64,000 nt of DNA. Source: an uncultured Clostridia bacterium. GTDB lineage: Bacteria; Bacillota; Clostridia; TANB77; CAG-508. Location: the NCBI GenBank assembly GCA_934121885.1, contig CAKOVH010000002.1, positions 72,336-136,335 of the forward strand, given 5' to 3'. Positions 47,914-56,954 of this stretch are shown in pieces. The position numbers and the translations under genes were made by a program. Position 1 is the stretch's first letter; each line of letters begins with the position of its first letter. Below the pieces are notes generated by a model. It had not been told where the DNA came from and searched no databases. It saw only the letters and a list, made by a program, of their open reading frames with translations.

Positions 47914-48165
47914 TTAATCTCTTCTATCTGTACGAGAACTATCGCCTCTACTTGTAGAGTTACAAATTTTATCATATTCTTTACATTTTATTTTATATTC
48001 TAATTGTTGCGTCATATAACGATAATACATATATGCCTGTTCATATTGTATCATTGGATTAAACATTGAATTTCCATCCATCATATTAGGGTCAAAGTTT
48101 GCCTCATATCCACCATAAGGAGGGGGAAAACTACAAAAACCATTCATATCCATATTTCTATCCAT
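47914..48165 (-). CDS. Small Met/Tyr/Asn-rich protein, possible spore coat-associated
   Basis: An 83-aa protein without membrane helices. The N-terminal half is low-complexity (MDMNGFCSFPPPYGGYE, MMDGNSMFNPM), the C-terminal half helical (YEQAYMYYRYMTQQLEYKIK). The composition resembles small spore-coat proteins, but no family is recognised. ATG 48165 has GAGGTGA at good spacing. It is cotranscribed with, and just downstream of, ylbJ, a sporulation gene; this supports a role late in sporulation as inference. Confidence 0.65.
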   Translation of the reverse strand: MDRNMDMNGFCSFPPPYGGYEANFDPNMMDGNSMFNPMIQYEQAYMYYRYMTQQLEYKIKCKEYDKICNSTSRGDSSRTDRRD

Positions 48166-48183
48166 AAAAATCACCTCATAAAA

Positions 48184-49389
48184 TTATTTTGCTTTTCTAT
48201 ATTTAGGTGGAGTATCATTATGTGAAAATGCAAGAAAAACAATAAAAAATAGAACAAATATTAATAAAATATAATTGCTTATTCCAAAAAAGCTAATAGG
48301 ATAAACAATTGTATCTACAACTGAAGCACAAGTTGGAACAAGATCCAAACTAAAAGTAGGAAATAGTTTTAAAACAATATATGTATAAAATGCAGCTAAA
48401 ATGCCTTGAAGCAATTTTCCAAAAAAATATTTTTTCATAGACAAATCTGTTTTAGAAAGCATGCTATAAACTTGAAATAAAACAGAAAAACCACCGAATC
48501 CTAGTAAAAATGCACAAAGAGTAACATTTTGAGATAACTCTTTTATTGGTACAGTAGATACTTGGCTAACACCATTTGTTAGTTCAATAATTCCAGATAA
48601 AACAGGTTTGCAAAAACTTAAATTTAGCTTAAGTATATTAAAAATTGGATATAGAAGCTTACTTAAATAATCTAATATGTTACAAGAGTTTAATATAGAT
48701 AAAAACACTGAAAATGTTACAACAAAACCTCCAATTACTAAAACTGTTGAAATAGCATTTTGAATACTTTTGCCTAAAATTTTTCCAAGATTACCAATGG
48801 TAATAGTTTCTAAATTATTTGATTTTTGTATATGTTTTGTGGAAAAGTCAGACGATAATTTGCTATTTTTTGTAGATAATTTACTCAATATAATTCCAAC
48901 AGAAATTGCAGCTAGAATATGAGTTATTAAAAGAATGAATCCTGTTTTAGTATCTCCAAACATAGAAACTCCAACACAGCTAACAATAAAAAGTGGACCC
49001 GAGTTATTAGTAAAAGCAAGCATTCTATCTCCTTCATCCTTTGTACATAAACCATGCTCACGCATTGAACTTACAACTTTACCACCAGTTGGGTAACCAC
49101 TAATAAGACCCATAAAAAATGCATATGCACATTCTCCAGGAACATGGAATAATGGTCTCATTAATTTATCAAAAAGTTTTCCAATGTAATGTATAACATT
49201 TGTATATGACAAAAGTTCAGTAATAACGAAAAATGGAAATAATGATGGCACTACATTATTAGCCCATAAATATAGGCCTTCTTTAGCAGCTGATAAATTG
49301 CTTTTTGAAAACAGTATTAAGCATAAAGCAATAAGTATAAATGTTATTGAAAATAGATTTTTTTTAAGTCGAATAAAAATAACCTTCAT
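48184..49389 (-). CDS. ylbJ: Sporulation integral membrane protein YlbJ
   Basis: A 401-aa protein with about ten membrane helices. It matches the YlbJ / nucleoside-recognition-domain family: WANNVVPSLFPFFVITELL at residues about 42-60, FFMGLISGYPTGGK and FTNNSGPLFIVSCVG are characteristic. In B. subtilis ylbJ is needed for heat-resistant spores and is made in the mother cell. It is the first gene of a two-gene minus-strand operon with a small Met/Tyr-rich protein. AAGGAG precedes the ATG at about 5 bases. Confidence 0.92.
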   Translation of the reverse strand: MKVIFIRLKKNLFSITFILIALCLILFSKSNLSAAKEGLYLWANNVVPSLFPFFVITELLSYTNVIHYIGKLFDKLMRPLFHVPGECAYAFFMGLISGYPTGGKVVSSMREHGLCTKDEGDRMLAFTNNSGPLFIVSCVGVSMFGDTKTGFILLITHILAAISVGIILSKLSTKNSKLSSDFSTKHIQKSNNLETITIGNLGKILGKSIQNAISTVLVIGGFVVTFSVFLSILNSCNILDYLSKLLYPIFNILKLNLSFCKPVLSGIIELTNGVSQVSTVPIKELSQNVTLCAFLLGFGGFSVLFQVYSMLSKTDLSMKKYFFGKLLQGILAAFYTYIVLKLFPTFSLDLVPTCASVVDTIVYPISFFGISNYILLIFVLFFIVFLAFSHNDTPPKYRKAK

Positions 49390-49478
49390 AAGAACTCCTT
49401 AAAATATTTTTATGATAGTTAATGAATAATTATTCTAATATAACAAAAAATATATGTAATTAGAAAGGTGGAATAATT

Positions 49479-50489
49479 ATGAGAAAGTTTGTACCACATG
49501 CAGTATATTATGAAGAAGATGCGAAAAATTATGAACTTGGTAAAGAATTAATTGAAAAATACGAAAATCAAGGAATAACAACACATATAATAGAAAATCA
49601 CAATAATATTGAAGAAATGAGAAAAAAAGAAAACAAAGAGTTTCCAAAAATGAAGCAAAATTTAATTATAGGAGTAAGAAAAACTCATAAATTTGTTCCT
49701 AATCATAAGGTATCAGATTTTTTAGTACCATATACATCATCTGGATGTACAGCCATGTGTTTATATTGCTATTTAGTATGTAATTATAATAAATGTGCAT
49801 ATTTAAGATTATTTGTAAATCGTGAGGAAATGCTAGAAAAGATTATAAAAGAGGCAAATAAAAGTGAAGAAGAATTGGTGTTTGAAATAGGTAGTAATAG
49901 TGATTTAATCTTAGAAGATACAATAACAGGAAATTTAGTATGGACAATAGAAAATTTTGCAAAAAACAACAAAGGTTATTTAACATTTCCAACCAAGTTT
50001 GATATGGTAGATGATTTATTAAACTTAGACCACAGAGGTAGAATTATAGTAAGAATAAGCGTAAATCCACAAGAGATTATAAATAATGTTGAAATAGGAA
50101 CATCAAATTTAGAGGGAAGAATTAATGCAATAAATAAATTATGTGATGCAGGATATAAGGTAGGAATTTTAGTAGCACCTATAATCTTAGTAGACAATTG
50201 GAAAGAATTATACGAAGGATTGTTTATTAATCTAAAAGAAAAATTAAGTGATAAAGTAAAAAAAGAAGTGTTTTTTGAAGTTATCCTCATGACATATAGC
50301 TATATTCATAGAAAAATAAATGAAGAAGCTTTTCCAACTTTAGTTAACTTATATGACGAAGAAAAAATGACAGGCAGGGGAAAAGGAAAATATTCATACA
50401 AACAAGATGTTAGAAATGAAGTTGAGGAATATTTAAAACAGTTATTTTTAAAATATTTTCCAGATAATAAAATATTATATTTTAGTTAA
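49479..50489 (+). CDS. splB: Spore photoproduct lyase
   Basis: A 336-aa radical SAM enzyme that repairs the thymine dimer called spore photoproduct during germination. The CxxxCxxC cluster motif has Cys90, Cys94 and Cys97 (SGCTAMCLYCYLVC); VPYTSSGC and EIGSNSDLILED are typical of SplB. AAAGGTGG precedes the ATG. Length is normal for the family. It is divergent from ylbJ, and spoIIID is nearby, forming a loose sporulation cluster. Confidence 0.94.
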   Translation: MRKFVPHAVYYEEDAKNYELGKELIEKYENQGITTHIIENHNNIEEMRKKENKEFPKMKQNLIIGVRKTHKFVPNHKVSDFLVPYTSSGCTAMCLYCYLVCNYNKCAYLRLFVNREEMLEKIIKEANKSEEELVFEIGSNSDLILEDTITGNLVWTIENFAKNNKGYLTFPTKFDMVDDLLNLDHRGRIIVRISVNPQEIINNVEIGTSNLEGRINAINKLCDAGYKVGILVAPIILVDNWKELYEGLFINLKEKLSDKVKKEVFFEVILMTYSYIHRKINEEAFPTLVNLYDEEKMTGRGKGKYSYKQDVRNEVEEYLKQLFLKYFPDNKILYFS

Positions 50490-50575
50490 TGTCTAATTAA
50501 TATGTATTGACAAAATTAATAAAAAGTAAGTAAAATAATATTGCAAAAAACAAACTAATAAATGGAGGAATATAT

Positions 50576-51100
50576 ATGTTAAAAGAATTTAAAGAGTTTG
50601 CAATGAAGGGAAATATAGTCGATTTGGCAGTTGGTGTAGTTATAGGTGGAGCTTTTCAAAAAATTGTTAATTCACTTGTACAAGATATAATTATGCCAGC
50701 AATATCTGTGGTTACAGGAAAAGTTAATTTTTCAGATATGGTATGGAAAATAGGAGAGGTATCTATAAAGTACGGAAATTTTATTACAGCTATTGTTGAT
50801 TTTCTAATTATTGCGTTTTCAATATTTTTAGTTGTACGCTATTCAAACAAGTTAAATAAAATGAATAAATTAAAAGAATTAGGAGATAAAGCAGCAGCCA
50901 AAATTGAGAAAGAAGGAAAATTTTTAAGAAAGAAATTAAAAATAAAAGAGAAAGAGGAAGAAACAGAAGAAACAAAGCCAGAGACAAAAGTATGCCCATA
51001 TTGCTTAAGTGAAATAAAATATGAAGCAACAAGATGTCCTTATTGTACATCTGTACTTGAAGAAAATAACAAAGATGTTGACATAAATATAAATAAGTAA
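50576..51100 (+). CDS. mscL: Large-conductance mechanosensitive channel with C-terminal zinc ribbon
   Basis: A 174-aa MscL, longer than the usual 125-150 aa. The N-terminus FKEFAMKGNIVDLAVGVVIGGAF and the second helix NFITAIVDFLIIAFSIFLVV are canonical for the pressure-relief channel. The basic and acidic cytoplasmic bundle is followed by CPYCLSEIKYEATRCPYC (residues about 141-158), a rubredoxin-knuckle zinc ribbon. AAATGGAGG precedes the ATG. The zinc ribbon could bind a partner or stabilise the cytoplasmic bundle; that is inference. Confidence 0.93.
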   Translation: MLKEFKEFAMKGNIVDLAVGVVIGGAFQKIVNSLVQDIIMPAISVVTGKVNFSDMVWKIGEVSIKYGNFITAIVDFLIIAFSIFLVVRYSNKLNKMNKLKELGDKAAAKIEKEGKFLRKKLKIKEKEEETEETKPETKVCPYCLSEIKYEATRCPYCTSVLEENNKDVDININK

Positions 51101-51148
51101 TATAATATTAGTTACCTAAAGGAACACTTTACGACAGGAGGTTTAACT

Positions 51149-51418
51149 ATGAATGAAGAAATGAAAAACAGAAAAGTACGGTGCAAAAAGATAGGCAAAC
51201 ATATTGCTGAGACAAGTTGCACAGTGCGGAAGGCCGCTAAAATATTTGGCGTCTCAAAGTCTACGGTATATGATGACGTAACAAGAGTACTACCGAAGGA
51301 AAACGAAAAGGTAGCGGCAGATGTTGCAGCAGTTCTTATGAAAAACAAAAAAGAAAGATGTGTAAGAGGAGGCATGGCAACAAAGGCAAAATATGCCAAG
51401 ATGAAGGCAAAGGAATAG
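51149..51418 (+). CDS. spoIIID: Sporulation transcriptional regulator SpoIIID
   Basis: An 89-aa DNA-binding protein. The helix-turn-helix (CTVRKAAKIFGVSKSTVYDD) and the basic C-terminal region (RCVRGGMATKAKYAKMKAKE) match SpoIIID, the mother-cell regulator acting with sigma-E. ACAGGAGG precedes the ATG. The GC content is visibly higher than that of flanking mscL and mfd, with codons like CGG and GCC that are rare nearby, so this copy could have been acquired or belong to a second spoIIID-type gene. A terminator follows. Confidence 0.9.
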   Translation: MNEEMKNRKVRCKKIGKHIAETSCTVRKAAKIFGVSKSTVYDDVTRVLPKENEKVAADVAAVLMKNKKERCVRGGMATKAKYAKMKAKE

Positions 51419-51430
51419 TTAACTTTCTAA

Positions 51431-51462
51431 AGAGTCAGTTCATTATTATGAATTGGCTCTTT
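51431..51462 (+). terminator. Terminator after spoIIID
   Basis: AGAGTCAGTTCA pairs with TGAATTGGCTCT (one G-T), followed by a T-rich tract. Confidence 0.75.
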
Positions 51463-51526
51463 ACATTTTTTGATTGCATAAAACTAGTAAAAGATGTATA
51501 ATACTTTTATTAAAGAGGAAAAATAA

Positions 51527-54500
51527 ATGAATGCACTTGTAAAAAAGTTAATAGAAAATGAAAAATTTGAGCAATATGCAAAAGACGTAAAAGAGAAAAT
51601 AAGTCCGATAAGTTTATCGGGCTTATCTGACGTAGGAAAGGCACATATTATAGTATCAACAGCCGAAAATTTAAAATGTCCAATTTTTATCTTAACATAT
51701 AATGAAATGCAAGCTAAAGAAATGATAAATAGCTTGAAATTTTTTGTGGGATTAGATAGTAAATTATATGATGAAATTATATATATACCTAAAAAAGAAA
51801 TTTCTCCATATGATTATGAATCACAAAGTAAAGACCTACCATATGAAAGAATAGATGCTTTTAATAAAATATATAAAAAAGAAGCAAAAATCGTTGTAAC
51901 TACAATAGAAAGTTTAATGCAAAAAACATTACAAAAAGAGTTATTATACAAAAATATAATATATTTGAAGGTTGGAGAAAACTTTAAAGTACCAAATAAT
52001 AAAGAACATAAAAAATTTGATATGGAATCTATAAAAGATGTTTTATTAAAGCTAGGATACGAGAGAAACGATTTAGTTGAAAATAGAGGACAATTTAGCA
52101 TAAGAGGTGGAATTGCAGATATTGGTTTATCTCAAAAAAAAGGTGTTAGAATAGAATTTTGGGGAGACGAAGTAGATTCTATTAGATACTTTAATATTTC
52201 ATCACAAAGATCAAATGAGATGTTAGATGAGATTGTAATATATCCAGCACATGAATACCTAATAGATGAAGAATTAAGAAACCAAATTGCATCAAAAATA
52301 CAAAAAAATTATATTGAAAATAATAAATTATCAGAGGAACAAAAGAAGGCTATTTTATCAGATATAGAGCAGGTATCAAATTCTAATAGTATTAGCAAAA
52401 TAGATAAATATTTTAATGAATTTTATGAAAAACAAGAAGATTTATTAGACTATTTACCAAATGATTGTGTAGTATATTTTGATGAAGTTACAAAAATAAA
52501 TCAAAGAAGAGAAAATATAGTTATTGAAAATAATAACTTAATAAAATCTCTAAAAGAAAAGGAAAGATTTGTTCCAGAAGCTATTTTAAATATAAGCGAA
52601 AGTAAGATTGCTAAAAATAATTGGAATGAAGAAATAATAAAAAATAGACAGGCAATATATCTTCAAACAAATGATAGTTATACAAGTGCTAATAAATACG
52701 AATTTAATTATCGTGAAATAAATTTCTATAAAAGTGAAATAGAACTTCTTTTATCAGATATAAAAAAATGGAAAAGCGAGAAGAAACAAATAATACTACT
52801 TGCAGGAAATGATAGTAATACAGAAAAACTTGAAAACTTGTTAAAAGAAAATTTACTAGAATATAAGGTTATAGATGCAGGTAAAAGTAGTTTTAAGTTT
52901 GAAGAAGAACAAATTTACATTATAAAAAATGCAGGAATATTACATACTGGTTTTGAAAGTTATGATTTAAAATTAGTTCTTGTAAATTTATCAGAAATTT
53001 TTGATGTATCTGTAAAAAAGAAAAAAGCAAGTAGTACTTTTAAAGAAGGAGAAAAAGTAGTATTTGCAGATTTAAAACAGGGAGATTATGTTGTACATAG
53101 ATCACATGGAATTGGACAATACATAGGAGTAAATACAATTACAGCAGATAATGTAACAAAAGATTATATAAAAATAAAATACAAAAATGATGATATATTG
53201 TATGTTCCTACAAGCAGCTTAGATAATGTTAGAAAATATATTGGTGGAGGAGAATCAGCTGAGCCAAAACTTAATAAACTGGGAACTAAAGAATGGACAA
53301 ATACAAAAGAGAGAGTAAAGAAAAATCTAAGAGAAGTTGCAAAAGATTTAATAGAACTATATGCTAAAAGACAAAAAATGAAAGGATATGCTTTTTCAAA
53401 AGATACTACTTGGCAAAATCAATTTGAAGAAAGCTTTCCTTATCAGGAAACAGATGATCAATTAAGATGTATAGAAGAAGTAAAAAAAGACATGGAACTG
53501 CCAAGACCAATGGATAGATTATTGTGTGGAGATGTAGGATATGGAAAAACAGAAGTTGCAATAAGAGCAGCATTTAAAGCAGTTATGGATCAAAAACAAG
53601 TAGTATATTTAGTACCAACTACAGTGCTTGCAAATCAGCAATATGAAGAATTTAAAAATAGGATGGAAAAATTTGCTATAAAGGTGGAACTTTTAAATCG
53701 TTTTAGAACAAAAAAAGAACAAGATGAAGTTGTAAAAAAACTAAAACTAGGAGAAGTAGATGTAGTTGTTGGTACACACAGAGTATTAAGTAATGATGTT
53801 GAATTTAAAGATTTAGGTTTATTAATAATAGATGAAGAACATCGTTTTGGAGTAAAAGATAAAGAAAAAATTAAAAAGTTAAAAAACAGTGTAGATGTTC
53901 TTACAATGACTGCAACTCCAATACCAAGAACACTTCACATGTCTATTTTAGGTGTTAGAGATATGTCTGTTATATATGAACCACCACAAAATAGAAGGAC
54001 AGTTCAAACATATGTATTAGAATATGATTTAGAAGTAATAAAAGAAGCAATAACAAGAGAAATTGAAAGAGGTGGACAAATTTTTTATCTATTTAACAAT
54101 GTTGAAGGGATAGAAAGAAAAGCTACTGAAATTTCAAGATTAGTACCTGAAGCAAAAGTTGAATTTGCTCATGGAAAGATGTCTGGTAATGAACTAGAGG
54201 AAATTATGAGCAGATTTATAGAAAAAGATATTAATGTACTTGTATGTACAACAATATTAGAATCGGGAATTGACATACCAAATGCAAATACAATCATTGT
54301 AGAAAATGCTGATAGATTAGGATTAGCGCAACTTTATCAAATTCGTGGTAGAGTTGGTAGAAGTGATAAACAAGCATATGCATATATTATGTATAAAAGA
54401 GATAAACTTTTAACAGAGGTTGCAGATAAAAGACTTAAAGCAATAAAAGAATTTACAGAGTTTGGTTCTGGATTTAAAATTGCAATGAGAGATTTAGAGA

Positions 54501-55069
54501 TAAGAGGAGCTGGAAGCCTACTTGGAGAAATTCAACATGGACATATGGAACAAGTTGGATATGATACATATTGCAAACTTCTTGATGAAGTGGTAAAAGA
54601 AATGCAAGGATATGAAGTTGAAGAAGAGCAAGACATACAAATTGATATTAATATTTCAAGCTATATTCCAGATAGCTATATTGATAGTAGTAGTCAAAAG
54701 ATTGAAGTATATCAGAATATTGCATTATGTAGAAATGAAGAAAATATTCAAAATATTATTGATGAAATAATAGATAGATATGGAGTAATGCCAAAAGAAC
54801 TTGAAAACTTAATTGAAGTTGCAAGGATAAAAGAACTATGTAGAGCGGCAAATATAATAAAAGTTGCACAGAGAATGAAGAATATTGTATTCTATTTTGA
54901 TAAAAATAAGTATAATCCAGAAATAATAGATAAGCTTATAAAAAAATATGAATTTAATGTTAAATTTTCAAGTGGAATTGAGCCATATGTTACACTTAAG
55001 ATAGATAGCGTAGCAGATGAAAACGTTATTAAAGATATAAAAGAGTTTTTAAACTACATAAAAATATAA
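51527..55069 (+). CDS. mfd: Transcription-repair coupling factor Mfd
   Basis: A 1180-aa translocase that removes stalled RNA polymerase at lesions and recruits UvrA. The N-terminal UvrB-like region is followed by the CarD-like RNA polymerase-interaction domain (KQGDYVVHRSHGIGQYIG, about 515-580), the superfamily 2 helicase motor with Walker A GDVGYGKTEVA near residue 667 and DEEH at about 769, the RGRVGRSDKQAYAY motif and the C-terminal D7 region. AGAGGAAAAA precedes the ATG; the site is weak. A hairpin with no strong T-run follows, and the next gene may be cotranscribed. Confidence 0.97.
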   Translation: MNALVKKLIENEKFEQYAKDVKEKISPISLSGLSDVGKAHIIVSTAENLKCPIFILTYNEMQAKEMINSLKFFVGLDSKLYDEIIYIPKKEISPYDYESQSKDLPYERIDAFNKIYKKEAKIVVTTIESLMQKTLQKELLYKNIIYLKVGENFKVPNNKEHKKFDMESIKDVLLKLGYERNDLVENRGQFSIRGGIADIGLSQKKGVRIEFWGDEVDSIRYFNISSQRSNEMLDEIVIYPAHEYLIDEELRNQIASKIQKNYIENNKLSEEQKKAILSDIEQVSNSNSISKIDKYFNEFYEKQEDLLDYLPNDCVVYFDEVTKINQRRENIVIENNNLIKSLKEKERFVPEAILNISESKIAKNNWNEEIIKNRQAIYLQTNDSYTSANKYEFNYREINFYKSEIELLLSDIKKWKSEKKQIILLAGNDSNTEKLENLLKENLLEYKVIDAGKSSFKFEEEQIYIIKNAGILHTGFESYDLKLVLVNLSEIFDVSVKKKKASSTFKEGEKVVFADLKQGDYVVHRSHGIGQYIGVNTITADNVTKDYIKIKYKNDDILYVPTSSLDNVRKYIGGGESAEPKLNKLGTKEWTNTKERVKKNLREVAKDLIELYAKRQKMKGYAFSKDTTWQNQFEESFPYQETDDQLRCIEEVKKDMELPRPMDRLLCGDVGYGKTEVAIRAAFKAVMDQKQVVYLVPTTVLANQQYEEFKNRMEKFAIKVELLNRFRTKKEQDEVVKKLKLGEVDVVVGTHRVLSNDVEFKDLGLLIIDEEHRFGVKDKEKIKKLKNSVDVLTMTATPIPRTLHMSILGVRDMSVIYEPPQNRRTVQTYVLEYDLEVIKEAITREIERGGQIFYLFNNVEGIERKATEISRLVPEAKVEFAHGKMSGNELEEIMSRFIEKDINVLVCTTILESGIDIPNANTIIVENADRLGLAQLYQIRGRVGRSDKQAYAYIMYKRDKLLTEVADKRLKAIKEFTEFGSGFKIAMRDLEIRGAGSLLGEIQHGHMEQVGYDTYCKLLDEVVKEMQGYEVEEEQDIQIDINISSYIPDSYIDSSSQKIEVYQNIALCRNEENIQNIIDEIIDRYGVMPKELENLIEVARIKELCRAANIIKVAQRMKNIVFYFDKNKYNPEIIDKLIKKYEFNVKFSSGIEPYVTLKIDSVADENVIKDIKEFLNYIKI

Positions 55070-55105
55070 ATAATGTAGAAATTCTACATTAGTAAGGAGA
55101 AAAAA

Positions 55106-55894
55106 GTGCAAGTTATTTCTAGTAAAGATAACGAATTAGTAAAGAAAGTAAAAAAACTAAAAGAAAAGAAATATAGAGATGAAGAAAATGCATTTATTGT
55201 TGAAGGAATAAAAATGGTTGAAGAAGCAATAGATGAAAATGCAAAAATACAATTAATTGTTATATGCGAAGAATGTATTAACAATGGAACTTTAAACAAG
55301 GAAATTATGTATAAGATGGCAAAACATGAATGCATTTATGTTACAGAAAAAATATTTGATTTGCTTACAGATGTGAAGACTCCTCAAGGAATATTAGCAG
55401 TTATTGGTAAAAAGGGAAAAAATACAGAAATTGATTATTCTAAAGATATTATAATTGCTTTAGATGGAATACAAGATCCAGGAAATTTAGGAACAATTTT
55501 AAGAACAGTTGATAGTGCAAATTTAGGACAAATTATAATATCAAAAAACAGTGCAGATTGTTATAATACAAAAGTAGTTAGATCTACTATGGGAGCAATA
55601 TTTAGATTAAATATTATAGAAACAGATGATTTAGTAGATACATTAGAAAAAATGCAAAAAAATAAATTTGAAGTGGTTGTAACATCTTTAGATACTACTA
55701 ATAATATTTATGATATTAAATACAAAAATAAAGTAATAGTAATTGGAAATGAAGCCAATGGTGTTTCAAAAGAGGTACAAAATATTGCAGATAAAAAGGT
55801 TAAAATACCAATGCTTGGTAAAACAGAAAGCTTAAATGCAGCTGTTGCAACAAGTATTATGATTTATGAGTACGTAAGAAGAACTGTATTATAA
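55106..55894 (+). CDS. TrmH/SpoU-family RNA 2'-O-methyltransferase
   Basis: A 262-aa SPOUT methyltransferase. An N-terminal RNA-binding subdomain (KKVKKLKEKKYRDEENAFIVEG) is followed by the SPOUT domain with IALDGIQDPGNLGTILRTVD, VVRSTMGAIFRL, IGNEANGVS and PMLGKTESLNAAVATSIM, the SAM-binding knot. The family acts on 23S rRNA or tRNA riboses; the exact target is unknown. GTG start with AAGGAG at good spacing. It follows mfd after 36 bases. Confidence 0.93.
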   Translation: MQVISSKDNELVKKVKKLKEKKYRDEENAFIVEGIKMVEEAIDENAKIQLIVICEECINNGTLNKEIMYKMAKHECIYVTEKIFDLLTDVKTPQGILAVIGKKGKNTEIDYSKDIIIALDGIQDPGNLGTILRTVDSANLGQIIISKNSADCYNTKVVRSTMGAIFRLNIIETDDLVDTLEKMQKNKFEVVVTSLDTTNNIYDIKYKNKVIVIGNEANGVSKEVQNIADKKVKIPMLGKTESLNAAVATSIMIYEYVRRTVL

Positions 55895-55898
55895 AAAT

Positions 55899-55938
55899 AA
55901 AGAGAATTTATACTAAAAATATGTATAAATTCTCTTTA
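55899..55938 (+). terminator. Terminator of the methyltransferase gene
   Basis: TAAAGAGAATTTATAC pairs perfectly with GTATAAATTCTCTTTA; the T-run after it is short. Confidence 0.8.
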
Positions 55939-56015
55939 AGTTTCTACGAAGTTTTGTTTAAATCAAAAACAAATTGCAAATAATATACATATATTATTTG
56001 TGAGGAGTGAGTAAA

Positions 56016-56873
56016 ATGAAAATTGGCATTGCTTTGTCAGGGGGAGGAATTAGAGGTATTGCTCATGCAGGAGTATTAAAAGCATTAGAGGATAATGGAA
56101 TAAACATAGATGTTATAGGAGGTACAAGTGCAGGAGGAATGATAGCAAGTTTGTATGCAATTGGCTATACGCCAGATGAGATACACGAGCTCTTTAAAAA
56201 GAATGCAAAAAAAATTATAGGAGCAAATTCAATACCTTTTATTACAGGAATACGAAATTTTATGAATAAAAAAGGTGGAGAATTAAATGGTTTTAGAAAT
56301 GGTAAAAACATTGAAGAAGTATATGAGATTATGGCAGAAGAAAAAGGTATAAAAGAAATGAACCAAATAAAAATGCCAATAGTAATACCAACAGTAGATA
56401 TTATAGAGTCTAAAGAATATATATTTACAAATTCTATACCAGAGGGAGCCGAAAATACAAAGCAGTATATTACAGATATAAGTGTAGGAAAAGCTGTAAG
56501 AGCAAGCAGCAGTTTTCCTGCAGTATTTAATACCTGTAGTGTTAATATGCATGCTTTTATAGATGGAGGAGCTTTAAATAATGTTCCTGTAAATGAAGTA
56601 AAAAAACAAGGAGCAGATAAAGTTATTGCAGTTAAATTTAATGCTGATAAAGTAGATGAAACAAGCAATATTATGGATATTGCGATGAAAACGATAGATA
56701 TAATGGGAAGTAAAATTGCAGAAGAAAATTTAAGTAAAAGTGATTATGTTTTAAATGTAAATACAGATAAAGTTGGATTATTAGATATTGGAAAATTGGA
56801 TGGCTGTTTTAATTATGGATATGATGCAGTAATAAAAAATATAGATGAAATAAAAAATGTTTTAGAAAATTAA
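56016..56873 (+). CDS. Patatin-like phospholipase
   Basis: A 285-aa serine lipid acyl hydrolase. The oxyanion hole SGGGIRGIAHAGVL lies at the N-terminus, the nucleophile Ser in GGTSAGG (near residue 40), and the catalytic Asp in IDGGALNNVPVNE. It matches the RssA/patatin family. No signal peptide, so cytoplasmic. ATG 56016 follows GAGGAG at a good distance; a GTG three codons earlier is too close. Substrate lipid unknown. Confidence 0.92.
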   Translation: MKIGIALSGGGIRGIAHAGVLKALEDNGINIDVIGGTSAGGMIASLYAIGYTPDEIHELFKKNAKKIIGANSIPFITGIRNFMNKKGGELNGFRNGKNIEEVYEIMAEEKGIKEMNQIKMPIVIPTVDIIESKEYIFTNSIPEGAENTKQYITDISVGKAVRASSSFPAVFNTCSVNMHAFIDGGALNNVPVNEVKKQGADKVIAVKFNADKVDETSNIMDIAMKTIDIMGSKIAEENLSKSDYVLNVNTDKVGLLDIGKLDGCFNYGYDAVIKNIDEIKNVLEN

Positions 56874-56954
56874 GAACAATTATATTATTCTAAATGCTTG
56901 AAAAATAGGGAAAAAGATGGTATTATTATATATGTAAAAATGGAGGTATTTATA

